Shown here piece after piece: positions 45,633-54,692 of a DNA stretch of 64,000 nt (position 1 is its first letter; the number at the start of each line of letters is the position of its first letter). The DNA is from CAYWNA01 sp964459305 (GTDB taxonomy: Bacteria; Planctomycetota; Planctomycetia; Pirellulales; Pirellulaceae), in NCBI GenBank assembly GCA_964459305.1, contig CAYWNA010000015.1:30733-94732 (forward strand). The letters are read 5' to 3'. The notes under the pieces were generated by a model, which ran no database searches, was not told the origin of the DNA, and saw only the letters and a program-made list of their open reading frames with translations. The position numbers and the translations under genes are program-made.

Positions 45633-48600
45633 TCAGTTACCTCCCAAGCACAGAATCGTATCGTCTTTTGTCGAAAGATACAGGCGTCCGCCGGCCACAG
45701 CCATGCCGTCGTACATCGGCAAACCGTCCAATTTGTGTTCGGCCAGCTTCTCGCCGGTTTCTGCCGCGATTGACCACAGCACCGCGCCCGTGCGCCCTTC
45801 GACGGCCGCCAAGGCCTCACCTGGGTCGTTCAGGTCCGCAGGACCGGCAACGAGCAGTTTGTCGCCCGCCAGCACCATGGCCACCGGCCGCAGCGGCACG
45901 CGAATGCGCCACTCTGATTGGTCCGGACGGAGCGCAAAGAGCTTCTCGTCGCCTTCGCGCTCGGCGGTCCGGCCAGCGTGGATCACATACCCGTCGCCGG
46001 CGTTGAAGCCGCCTTCGCGCGGCGATGTGGCGAAGACCTGCACGGCAAAGCCCATGTCATCGCGAAAGACGATGTACTGTCCGATCACCTGGCCGTACGA
46101 CCAATACATCCGCCGATGCCAGGATTCGCCCAAGAGACCGGTTGTGGCGTACAGCCTCTTGCCCGGGAAGTTTTGGAAGTACGAGCGGTGGAACCAGGCA
46201 GGATCGGTAAACAGGGCATGCCGACCGGCCTCGATGAGATTGTCCCAGTACTTGTGATCGCCGCCGCGGTTCTCGCCCGACAGTTGTGTCGATTTGTATA
46301 GATTTGGTTGCATGTCTTCCATCGTCTGCAGCGTAGGATCGAAACGCAGATGGCGGAGATAGACATGACGGTCGTCGGCAACGAGCACATCCGAGAGGGC
46401 GCCGGGGATTACGTAACCGCGGTTGGGGGTCTCGTCGGTTGTGCCAACCTCGGTTTCCGGCCACGGACCTTCCAGGTGCTGCGTGTGAAGTACGCGTCCT
46501 GTCTTCGCATCCAGGCCATAGACATAAAGGCCGCCATCAAGGAACGATGAACGCCCGGCCGTGCAGTAGGCAACGCCGTCTCTGACGAGAACGCTTCCGT
46601 GTACGGGCCAAGCCGATTCGATCTGCCCGGCAGCACCCACCATGCGCTGTTCAGGAGCCGCACGGAAACGCCAGGCAAGTCGGCCGTCATCGGCCCGCAG
46701 ACAGTAGACCCAGCCATCGCGGCAGCCGAACAGGGCTAAACCGGCGTAAATCGTTGGCGGAGAGTCCACTCGACCACCCGCCGTGTACTGCCACTCAAGC
46801 TCGCCTGATGCCGCGTCGAATGCACAGACCGTGTGGCGATCGACGGCCGCCACGTAGACTTTGCCGCCGGCCACTACCGGGGCACTGGCCGCGGAGGGCA
46901 GCTTTGCGGACCACTTCTGCTGCAGCCGGTCCGGCAGTGTAGCGGCAGTCGAGCCGCTGCGCGCAGCATCGTGTCGATACGTGGGCCAAGGATCTGGATA
47001 CTGGACGCCGGATACTGGATGCTGGATATCGGCGTACGCCGGGCTTCGCTCAAGACGCTCGGATACATCACTCTTCGACTCTCTGGCGTTTTGACTCGTC
47101 GACTCCCTCTTCGGTGCCAATGCCCAGAAGCCGTGCAGTGCGGTCTCGGTGTAACAGCGGCACGAATGCTGGCCGGCGTACAGCAAGCCGTTGGCGGGCA
47201 TGACGCCGCGATGACAGGGGCCTCGCACCCAGTTGTGCCATTGGACCTCGCCGGAACGGAGATCCACGAAGTCCGCGCCCCTCTCCTTGGCGATGATGTA
47301 GCGGCACGTCGCTCGGGCGTGGTAGCACCGCGCGTGATGTCCAACGTAACGAATTCCGGGAGCGGAGACTTCTTGCCGTTCTTCGCCGGTCCGCGGATCC
47401 AGGGCGATGAGGATGCCCTTTGAAGAATTCAGGCTCCAAATCAGCTCATTGATAAAGAACGGTCCGGAGCCGCGGCCGAACGCTCTTCCGCCGAATGGCT
47501 TGCGCCATAGCGCTTCGCCCCGTGCGGCCGAAATCGCCACGGTGTAGTTGAGTTTGCCGACGGGAAACGAAGCCAGGACAATCCCAGCGCCGGCCTGCAG
47601 GGGGCCGGCGAATCCAGCCTTGCCGTCAGCGGGCGAATCGCCCGTTTCACGAATGGCCCGATCGAAGTCGATTTCCCACTTCTGCTCGCCGCTTTTCAAA
47701 TCCACACATACGACGGACTGACCACGCGGGGTCGTGAAATACGCTTGGCGGTCCTTTGCGCAAATGTTGCCTCCCTTCCGTTCCCAGAGCTTGCCGCCCG
47801 TTTCGGGATTGGCAGCCTGGGCCGTACCGCGGCCAGCGATGAGGAGAACATCCTCGGCGAACGTAACCTCTTGAACCGGAGCGATGCCTTCGTAAGTGCG
47901 AAGGATCTCTCCAGTGACGGCATCCAAAGCCGACACCGGCGCGTCGGCCGACAACGGAACGTACAGGCGGTCTCCCACAGCAACCATCACTCGCGTCGCA
48001 TCGCGAACGCCCTTGCCGCCGGACAGCTCTCCATAAAGGCCCAAAACGAGTCCTTCGGCCTCCGGTGGCGCCTCGCCGCGCCGTACGACCCGTCCCCAGC
48101 CACCGCTGGTCCAGTCCGGTAATTCGCGCCGCCACAGAACGACGCCATTGAAGGCATCGCGAGCGGTCAAGACCCATTTGGCGGCAATATTGAACAGTGA
48201 TGTCGGCGTCTCGTCTTGCACGTAGAACAAGCGGCCGCCCGCGGTCACGATCGCACTGATGCGCGGTCCCCAGTGTTTTTTCGACCACGCCGGTCCGTCC
48301 ATCCACTGCATCTCGCGCGGTGGGCCAACGAAGACATCCTGTGACACGGGGTTCCGATCCGCACCGTGATCCCAGTGGGACCATTCGTCGAGCCCATCGG
48401 GCCAAGGCTTAATCCATTTCCGATTTTCGATTGGCGATTGCGGATTGAGGAAAAATGCCACACCGCCTGGGGTGAGAACGCGCGCGATCTCCTCACTTGC
48501 CACCTGGCACTCGCCACTTGTCACTGCCAGATTCACCAAGTTGTCTGCGTAGGGAAGGTGTATCCCGTCAAACGAGTCGACCGACACGTTGCCGCACAGC

Positions 48601-48875
48601 CCCAACGATCGGATGTGTGCACGGGCGGCTTCAACGTTTCTTGCGTTGACATCAAGACCGTGGACGAGATAGCTGTCACCTGCTCGCAAAGCGGCGGTGA
48701 GTTTGCCGTCCCCACAACCGACGTGCACGATCAGCCCACCCTTCACGCCGGTCGCGTCGAGGACTTCCCGAACAAGTTGGCCGTGGTCGGCATATCCGAC
48801 GCGTACGACCATCGTGACCGCTGCACCAATAAGAGCGATCCCGACAAATCGATTGCTTATGAGTCGTGCAGTCAT
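45633..48875 (-). CDS. Giant exported methyltransferase-like/double beta-propeller protein, paralogue C
   Basis: 1080 residues from the ATG at 48875 (GAGAAGG about 10 bases upstream). Signal peptide about 1-29 (FVGIALIGAAVTMVVRVGYA). The methyltransferase-like domain has GGLIVHVGCGDGKLTAALRA and GLDVNARNVEAARAHIRSLG. The propeller repeats are like GVVLWRRELPDW, GGKLWERKGGN and GELEWQYTAGGRV. The motif that reads PCACY in A and B is SCRCY here. The second propeller opens WPTYRHDAARSG. Distinct linker repeats are at 46991-47032, 47070-47109 and 48416-48450. It follows paralogue D by 95 bases, so it is likely co-transcribed. Function unknown. Confidence 0.8.
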   Translation of the reverse strand: MTARLISNRFVGIALIGAAVTMVVRVGYADHGQLVREVLDATGVKGGLIVHVGCGDGKLTAALRAGDSYLVHGLDVNARNVEAARAHIRSLGLCGNVSVDSFDGIHLPYADNLVNLAVTSGECQVASEEIARVLTPGGVAFFLNPQSPIENRKWIKPWPDGLDEWSHWDHGADRNPVSQDVFVGPPREMQWMDGPAWSKKHWGPRISAIVTAGGRLFYVQDETPTSLFNIAAKWVLTARDAFNGVVLWRRELPDWTSGGWGRVVRRGEAPPEAEGLVLGLYGELSGGKGVRDATRVMVAVGDRLYVPLSADAPVSALDAVTGEILRTYEGIAPVQEVTFAEDVLLIAGRGTAQAANPETGGKLWERKGGNICAKDRQAYFTTPRGQSVVCVDLKSGEQKWEIDFDRAIRETGDSPADGKAGFAGPLQAGAGIVLASFPVGKLNYTVAISAARGEALWRKPFGGRAFGRGSGPFFINELIWSLNSSKGILIALDPRTGEERQEVSAPGIRYVGHHARCYHARATCRYIIAKERGADFVDLRSGEVQWHNWVRGPCHRGVMPANGLLYAGQHSCRCYTETALHGFWALAPKRESTSQNARESKSDVSERLERSPAYADIQHPVSGVQYPDPWPTYRHDAARSGSTAATLPDRLQQKWSAKLPSAASAPVVAGGKVYVAAVDRHTVCAFDAASGELEWQYTAGGRVDSPPTIYAGLALFGCRDGWVYCLRADDGRLAWRFRAAPEQRMVGAAGQIESAWPVHGSVLVRDGVAYCTAGRSSFLDGGLYVYGLDAKTGRVLHTQHLEGPWPETEVGTTDETPNRGYVIPGALSDVLVADDRHVYLRHLRFDPTLQTMEDMQPNLYKSTQLSGENRGGDHKYWDNLIEAGRHALFTDPAWFHRSYFQNFPGKRLYATTGLLGESWHRRMYWSYGQVIGQYIVFRDDMGFAVQVFATSPREGGFNAGDGYVIHAGRTAEREGDEKLFALRPDQSEWRIRVPLRPVAMVLAGDKLLVAGPADLNDPGEALAAVEGRTGAVLWSIAAETGEKLAEHKLDGLPMYDGMAVAGGRLYLSTKDDTILCLGGN

Positions 48876-48970
48876 TACCGATGCCTTCTCGTGTTTGGCC
48901 GAGTTGATTGCTGAGGTGAATACGCTGCACGGCCGATAATAGCCTAGCAAACGACAGACGCCTTTCCCGC

Positions 48971-51900
48971 TCATTCCTGCCCAAGGCAAACCACGTGCCC
49001 ATCTGTCGTAGACATGAACAGCCGCCCAGAGGCCGCGATCAGCCCGTCGAAAACGGGAGGCGCGTCCAGTTGGTGTTCGGCCAGTATTTTTCCGTCAGCG
49101 GCGGAATAGGCGCGTACGATGGCTCCTTGGCGACCTTCGAATGCGGCCATGGGATCGTTCGGGTCTACGGTGTCCGGCGGTCCGGCGACGAACAGACTGT
49201 TTCCAGCCAGCACCATGCCGCGGATGCGAATCGGTACCCAGTCGTACCACACTGGAGGCTTCAGGCGGGTGTACCCCATGCCTTTCGTGGCGCCACGCGT
49301 CATGTCGTCAAGTACCGGTTCGGTGTCGTTGTCGTCGGCCAGGAGGAGATAGCCTTTGTCGCCCGGCGTGAACAGGGGACTCTGCCGGTTCCGCGTGGGG
49401 AATGCTTGGAGGGCATAGGTTCTCTCTGGGCCGATGACCAGCATCTGCCCGCTTTTTGCGCCTCGGTGTGCGTGATACCAACCAGGCCAATGGGCCGAGT
49501 ACATCCAGTAGGTGCGATTGAACCACGTATCGTCGAGGAACCCAGCCGTAGGCGAAAGATGTGTCCCGGTGTGCCGATCACCCATGTTCATCCCGCCGTA
49601 TTTTTCTTTGTGCTGTTTGGACAACTCGGGATGGGCTTTCTCCATGTACCGGTGGAAGCTGCGATAGTATTCGTACCCCTTTTTCAAATCCGGATCGTCG
49701 GCAATGTAGCCTTCTTTCGAGATGTCCATGGCCACGATCGGATTGTCGGGATCAGGCATGACGTACGGCGCATCCAGCTTGGCGAGTTTCCGGTCGAATG
49801 CGTACTGTCCGAGATAGATGCGATCGCCCTGGCCCACAAGGATATCCGAGTGCGTGCCTTCGATGTGGTAGGAGGGAATGAACGGTTTGTCCACGGCGTC
49901 ATCGCGAGTCGGCGACCACGTGTCCAGATGCGTCTGGTGCAGGATTTTGCCCGTCTGCGGGTCGAGCCCGAAGATCCAGATCCCTCCGTCCAGGAACGTC
50001 GATCGTCCGGCCGTGCAATAGACAACACCGCCTTCGACCAGAACGCTGCCGTGAACGCGCCACGGCGACTCAAGCTGACTGTATGCGACGATCCGTTGAT
50101 CCGATGGCGCGGCTCTGAATCGCCAAGCCAACTCGCCGTCCGACGCTCGTAGGCAGTAAACCCAACCGTCGGCGCAGCCGAAGAGGACCAGCCCACCGTG
50201 AGCGGTCGGAGAAGAATCAATCCGCCCGCCCGCCGTGAAATGCCAAACCTCTCGCCCATCGTCGATGTCCAGCGCGTAGACCGTGTGCCGGTCTTTGGCG
50301 GCCACGTACACGCGATCGCCACAGGCCACCGGCGGTGTCAGCGGTCCTGGCAGACTCACTTGCCATCGCTGGGATACCTGCGCTGGGACTTCGCAAACCG
50401 TGGCCGCGCTGCGTCGTGCGTCGTGACGATAAGTGGGCCAGGAATTGGGATTTTCGATTGCTGATTGCCGATCGCCGATTTTGCCGTAGGCTGGACCATG
50501 CTCAAGCCGATCTTGACTTGCCACACTTCCTGCTCCTCGCTCTCTGCTCTCCGCCCTCTGCTCCGGAGCGAGGGCGAGCAGACCGGTCAGCTTGACGCTC
50601 GGATAGCAGAAGCACGGATTGGGCGGTACGTACAGCAAGCCGTTCGCGGGCATCACCCCGTATCGGCACGGTCCGCGGACCCAGTCGTTGTTGACGTGGT
50701 TGTCGTCGGTCAAGCTAATGAACTCGGCGCCGCGGAATTGAGTGATTAGATACTGCTCGGTCGCCTTGGCACGGTAGCAGCGAAGGTGGTGCCCGGGACT
50801 CTGCACGCACGATGGATCGATCGTTTTGGCCAACTCGCCGGTCTTCAGGTCGAATCCGGCGATCCCGTCGCCGTGTGCGTGCCACGCATAGCCTTGTGCC
50901 ACGAACAAATCGTGTGGTCGCATGGAATCGCCGTTACAGGCGGCTTTCCACTGAGTCTCGCCGGTTTTCGCCGAAAGGGCAGTGACTCCCGACCCGTCGC
51001 CCACCAGCACAAGATCGCTGTAGAGAATGAACGTCTTCTCGCCCGATCTCTTGCCCTTGCCCTTTGCGGCAGGCTGGCGCCACAGTTCCTGGCCGTCATT
51101 CAAGGCAAGGCCGACGGTCTCGGTGCCCGTGTTGAAAACCACCCGCCCGCCGGCTGCGGCCAACGACTGAGACAAGTACTGATTGGCCGAGACGCGCCAC
51201 CGCACTTGTTTGGTCTCGGCGGTGATCGCCACGATCGATCCGCGCGGCTCCCCACGTCTTGCTCCGAGTGGGGCCAGCCGCAGCACGAGTATGCTGTCGC
51301 TGAGCAGGATTTCCTGCGTGTTGTCGGTACCATCGATCGTTGCTCGCGTCTGGCCGGTTGCCGGGTCCAGCACATCGAGTGGTCCGCGGTGGCTGAGCGT
51401 CGCATACAGTTGCTGGCCATCGACAACGAACCGTCGCGGCGAACTCGGTGGTCGGCCGCGCAAAGAGGCGTTCTTCCATTCGTCGCCCCGCCAGTCGGGA
51501 AGCGGACGTTTCCAGAGCTGAACGCCATTGAATGCATCCCGGCCGATCAGCATCCAGCGTTCCGGCAGACGTTCGTCGGTCAGGCTCGTCAGTCCCTCGT
51601 CAACGACATAGAACACCCGCCCGCCGCCTGACACCATGGCCGCCACACTGGAAACAAACTCGTGGCTGCGCGACCACAACGGACCGCATTCCCATTTCAA
51701 CCGGCGCGGCGGGCCCACCTGCATATCGTTGGCCACGGCGTTGTTTGACGCGTCGTGCAGGAAGTGTGTCCATTCGTCGATATCGTTGGGCCGGGGCTTG
51801 CGGAAGAAGGTTTCAGGTGTCAGGTTTCGGGTTTCAGGATCGAGTCTTACGGCAACACCGCCGGGAGCCAGCACCCTGGTGATCTCTTCACTTGCCACCC

Positions 51901-52369
51901 GGCACTCGCCACTTGTCACTACCAAATTTGCCAAATCGTCAGCGTACGGTAGGCGATCGCCCGTCCATTGCTCGACCGAGACTCTGCCGCAAAGATCCAG
52001 CGATCGAATGTGCTTCCGCGCCTTTGCGACGTTGCCGGCGTCGAGCCCGTGCACCAGGTAGCTGTCGTTTGCACCGAGTGCGGTGGTGATTCTGCCGTCG
52101 CCGCAACCCAGATGGACAACCAGCCCGCCTTTCACGTCAGTGGTATCCAGTATCTTTCTCGCCACGACCTGCTCTGGTGATGCGGCCGAACTGGTCTCGA
52201 CGGCTGCCGAGGAAAAACAAGACGCGATAAGGACAGAAAGGAACGCCGGTATTCTGCCGCGGCCGGATTGAAATATCCGCTGGAGTACAGCCTTTAGGCT
52301 GCAGAAGACAGGCTGAAGCCTGGACTCCAACAACTGCTCGTGCCATCTCATTGCTTTTGTCGTGGTCAT
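48971..52369 (-). CDS. Giant exported methyltransferase-like/double beta-propeller protein, paralogue D, with a repeat in its N-terminus
   Basis: 1132 residues from 52369, 3 bases after the upstream gene. The first ~38 residues include SRLQPVFCSLKAVLQRIF, encoded by a palindromic repeat (52281-52329). The hydrophobic export segment (IPAFLSVLIASCFSSAAVE) follows. The methyltransferase-like domain has GGLVVHLGCGDGRITTALGA, GLDAGNVAKARKHIRSLD and LPYADDLANLVVTSGE. The propeller repeats are like GVQLWKRPLPDW, GQELWRQPAAKG and GETQWKAACNG. The motif is PCFCYPS, and the second propeller begins WPTYRHDARRSA. No Met lies between the repeat and the export segment, so translation must begin at or before the repeat. 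Function unknown. Confidence 0.78.
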   Translation of the reverse strand: MTTTKAMRWHEQLLESRLQPVFCSLKAVLQRIFQSGRGRIPAFLSVLIASCFSSAAVETSSAASPEQVVARKILDTTDVKGGLVVHLGCGDGRITTALGANDSYLVHGLDAGNVAKARKHIRSLDLCGRVSVEQWTGDRLPYADDLANLVVTSGECRVASEEITRVLAPGGVAVRLDPETRNLTPETFFRKPRPNDIDEWTHFLHDASNNAVANDMQVGPPRRLKWECGPLWSRSHEFVSSVAAMVSGGGRVFYVVDEGLTSLTDERLPERWMLIGRDAFNGVQLWKRPLPDWRGDEWKNASLRGRPPSSPRRFVVDGQQLYATLSHRGPLDVLDPATGQTRATIDGTDNTQEILLSDSILVLRLAPLGARRGEPRGSIVAITAETKQVRWRVSANQYLSQSLAAAGGRVVFNTGTETVGLALNDGQELWRQPAAKGKGKRSGEKTFILYSDLVLVGDGSGVTALSAKTGETQWKAACNGDSMRPHDLFVAQGYAWHAHGDGIAGFDLKTGELAKTIDPSCVQSPGHHLRCYRAKATEQYLITQFRGAEFISLTDDNHVNNDWVRGPCRYGVMPANGLLYVPPNPCFCYPSVKLTGLLALAPEQRAESRERGAGSVASQDRLEHGPAYGKIGDRQSAIENPNSWPTYRHDARRSAATVCEVPAQVSQRWQVSLPGPLTPPVACGDRVYVAAKDRHTVYALDIDDGREVWHFTAGGRIDSSPTAHGGLVLFGCADGWVYCLRASDGELAWRFRAAPSDQRIVAYSQLESPWRVHGSVLVEGGVVYCTAGRSTFLDGGIWIFGLDPQTGKILHQTHLDTWSPTRDDAVDKPFIPSYHIEGTHSDILVGQGDRIYLGQYAFDRKLAKLDAPYVMPDPDNPIVAMDISKEGYIADDPDLKKGYEYYRSFHRYMEKAHPELSKQHKEKYGGMNMGDRHTGTHLSPTAGFLDDTWFNRTYWMYSAHWPGWYHAHRGAKSGQMLVIGPERTYALQAFPTRNRQSPLFTPGDKGYLLLADDNDTEPVLDDMTRGATKGMGYTRLKPPVWYDWVPIRIRGMVLAGNSLFVAGPPDTVDPNDPMAAFEGRQGAIVRAYSAADGKILAEHQLDAPPVFDGLIAASGRLFMSTTDGHVVCLGQE
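52281..52329. repeat. GGAGTCCAGGCTTCAGCCTG palindromic repeat within the start of paralogue D
   Basis: TGGAGTACAGCCTTTAGGCTG (52281-52301) pairs with CAGGCTGAAGCCTGGACTCCA (52309-52329), with four mismatches and a 7-base loop. The element is translated in frame on the minus strand as part of the leader before the signal-like helix. Confidence 0.8.
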
Positions 52370-52372
52370 GGG

Positions 52373-53698
52373 TTACTCCTCAGCTGCCAAGCTCACGCAG
52401 ACCAGTTCCTTGTCGTTACGGGCGAAAAGACATTTTTGGGCAAACGCGGGATGGCTCCAGACCACTGGACGGCCGAACGTGTTGTTGGTCGGTTCGAGGA
52501 CATGGTAACGACCGAGTTCCTTGTAGCCCTGCGGGGAGAGCTTGGCCAGGATCAGGTCGCCCTGCTCGTTGAAAAGGAAGAAGCGATCTTCATGCTTGAC
52601 CAAAAAGGCCGTGCCGTAGCGATCGCGACGCGTGCCGCCGGTTGTGGGTTCTAGTGTCTGCCAAAGGCGTTCGCCGTCTTCCAGACGCGCGCCCACCAAC
52701 GCACCCGTGCTGATGTCACAACCGTACATCGTGCCTTCTTCCAGGAACGGCGTAACGTTGGCATTGTAGATCGCGTTCCTCGGATTGCCTCGCCATACGA
52801 CCTCGATGCCGGGTTTGGCGTCGTCCAGCTTCAGCAACACGGCCGCCTCGCCGAAACCCGAAGCAAAAACGTGCGATCCCAACTTCCTGGGCGCGGCGAT
52901 CGACATGCCGTAGGAAGGCTTCAGCGGCTCGGACCAGTAGACCTTGCCGGTTTTCGGATCGAGGCCGTTGATCGTTTCGGAATGCCAGATCAACAACTGT
53001 TTCGTGCCGGCGTGCTCGATCATCGTGGGCGGACAGTAGCCTTGATCGCGGGACGACAGCGATCGCCAGATTTCGCGACCGGTGTTCTTGTCGAACGCCA
53101 CGGCCACGCTTCCCTCGCCGCCAACAACGCAGTACAAAACGTCTCCATCGACGAGCGGATGAGCGGCGACACCCCATAACGGCGTCTGGGCTCCGTACTC
53201 TTTCGCGAAATCCTTGCTCCAAATCATCTTGCCATTGTCGGCGTTCATACACCACAAGTTGCCTTCCGCTCCCAGGGCATACACCTTTCCGTCGTCGATC
53301 GTAGGCGTGCACCGTGGTCCTCCACCATACGAGATGTTATACGGCCGATCGTACTCGTGCTTCCAAAGGACCTTGCCCGTGTCGGCAGCAAGGCAGAGTA
53401 TCCGTTCGTTACCTTCCAGCTTGTCGCGGCCGCTCGGGCTGTTCTTAACCTCGCCGGATCGCCGCTCGTAGTCCATCAGGTAGACCTTGCCGCCAGCCAC
53501 CGCCGGTCCAGCGTACCCCAGTTCAACCGGCACACGCCATTTGACGGCCAAGCCCTCCTCCGGAAAAGATCTGACAATGCCTTTCTCACGCCACACGCTG
53601 TCCCGGTTTGGACCAAGCCACTGGGGCCAGTCGTCGGCGAAGGTTACAGACTGGAGGGCCAGAATTGCCAACAACGAACCGATCGATGCAACTCGCAT
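52373..53698 (-). CDS. Secreted PQQ-like (BamB-type) beta-propeller protein, head of the paralogue array
   Basis: 441 residues from the ATG at 53698 (AGGAG 9 bases upstream), with a signal peptide (IGSLLAILALQSVTFA) and the opening DDWPQWLGPNRDSVWREKGI. The propeller repeats are TGKVLWKHEYDRPY, NGKMIWSKDFAKEY, TGREIWRSLSSRDQ and TGKVYWSEPLKPSY. It is a close paralogue of the protein at 3686-5035. Its stop is 3 bases from the start of paralogue D, so it probably leads an operon of exported propeller proteins. It is divergent from the SDR gene across a 179-base gap that must contain both promoters. Confidence 0.87.
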   Translation of the reverse strand: MRVASIGSLLAILALQSVTFADDWPQWLGPNRDSVWREKGIVRSFPEEGLAVKWRVPVELGYAGPAVAGGKVYLMDYERRSGEVKNSPSGRDKLEGNERILCLAADTGKVLWKHEYDRPYNISYGGGPRCTPTIDDGKVYALGAEGNLWCMNADNGKMIWSKDFAKEYGAQTPLWGVAAHPLVDGDVLYCVVGGEGSVAVAFDKNTGREIWRSLSSRDQGYCPPTMIEHAGTKQLLIWHSETINGLDPKTGKVYWSEPLKPSYGMSIAAPRKLGSHVFASGFGEAAVLLKLDDAKPGIEVVWRGNPRNAIYNANVTPFLEEGTMYGCDISTGALVGARLEDGERLWQTLEPTTGGTRRDRYGTAFLVKHEDRFFLFNEQGDLILAKLSPQGYKELGRYHVLEPTNNTFGRPVVWSHPAFAQKCLFARNDKELVCVSLAAEE

Positions 53699-53877
53699 TG
53701 GTGAAGACTCCTGTAAACGGTTTCGAGATTGATGGTAGATTGCCGGTTTGGCCACCCGCCTTCGACGCGGAGGACACGAAAATGTCTGGTAGATTCTAAT
53801 CTAATCGTGCGGACAATGCACGCGATTGCGGACACACCACACGACACCAAATCGGACCGCCTACAGAGGAGCAAGTT

Positions 53878-54608
53878 GTGGAAGATCTTCAAGGCAAAGT
53901 GGCACTGGTCACCGGCGCGAGTCGCGGTATTGGCCGAGCGATTGCGGTGGCGTTGGCGAGGGTGGGGGCGGATGTGGCCGTGAAATTCAGGCATCGCAGT
54001 GATGCGGCCGATCGGGTCTGCGCCGAGATCGAGGCACTCGGTCGCCGCTCGATTGTGATCGCGGCCGACGTTTCTGATAGTGGCGAGGTCGCGCGGTTGG
54101 TCGAGACCACCGAAACCGGGCTCGGCCCCATCGACATCCTGGTGAACAACGCGGGCGTCACTCGGCCGCAGCCGCTGGACGAAATCACCGAACGGGACTG
54201 GGACGACGTGCTGGCGACGAATCTCAAGTCGATGTTCTTGGTCACACAGGCTGTGTTGCCGAGGATGCGGATGCGTCGCTGGGGCCGAATCATCAATCTT
54301 TCGTCGGTAGCAGCCCAACTCGGCGGCGTGGTCGGGCCGCATTATGCTGCCTCCAAGGCCGGCATTCACGGTCTCACGCATAGCTACGCCGCCTTGCTGG
54401 CCAAAGAAGGCATCACGGTCAACGCGATTGCGCCGGCACTGATCGAAACGGAAATGGTCACCAGCAATCCGCGGGCGCGACCGGATATCATTCCTGTGGG
54501 CCGTTTCGGCACCGTGGAAGAGACGGCCGACGTGGCCGTGATGCTCGCCGCAACGGGTACATCACCGGGCAGACAGTCAACGTTAACGGTGGTTGGTACA
54601 TGAGTTGA
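53878..54608 (+). pseudogene. SDR oxidoreductase (FabG-like) with a one-base C-terminal frameshift
   Basis: The frame starts at GTG 53878 (GAGGAG upstream) and shows the SDR signature: VTGASRGIGRAIA cofactor site, LVNNAGVTRP, IINLSSVAA with the catalytic Ser, YAASKAG with Tyr and Lys, and VNAIAPALIETEM. The open frame ends at 54603 with an atypical tail (AATGTSPGRQSTLTVVG). In the next frame the same bases read NGYITGQTVNVNGGWYMS, the standard FabG C-terminus, ending at 54608. One base appears to be missing around 54548-54552. It is either a real frameshift that loses the oligomerisation end, or a sequencing error. The intact enzyme would reduce a 3-keto or sugar substrate with NAD(P)H. Confidence 0.8.
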
Positions 54609-54692
54609 GTGCTCCGAGTGTGGACGGCAACCTCTCGTTGATGTACGCTGTCTGAAGAACAAGGTGAACTTATCTCGGAGGTGAATATCACA

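Noticed and set aside
48995..50152. 385-residue open frame on the plus strand, antisense to paralogue D
   Set aside because: It is a shadow of the propeller gene: no ribosome-binding site, no domain, and the minus-strand frame has clear conserved motifs.
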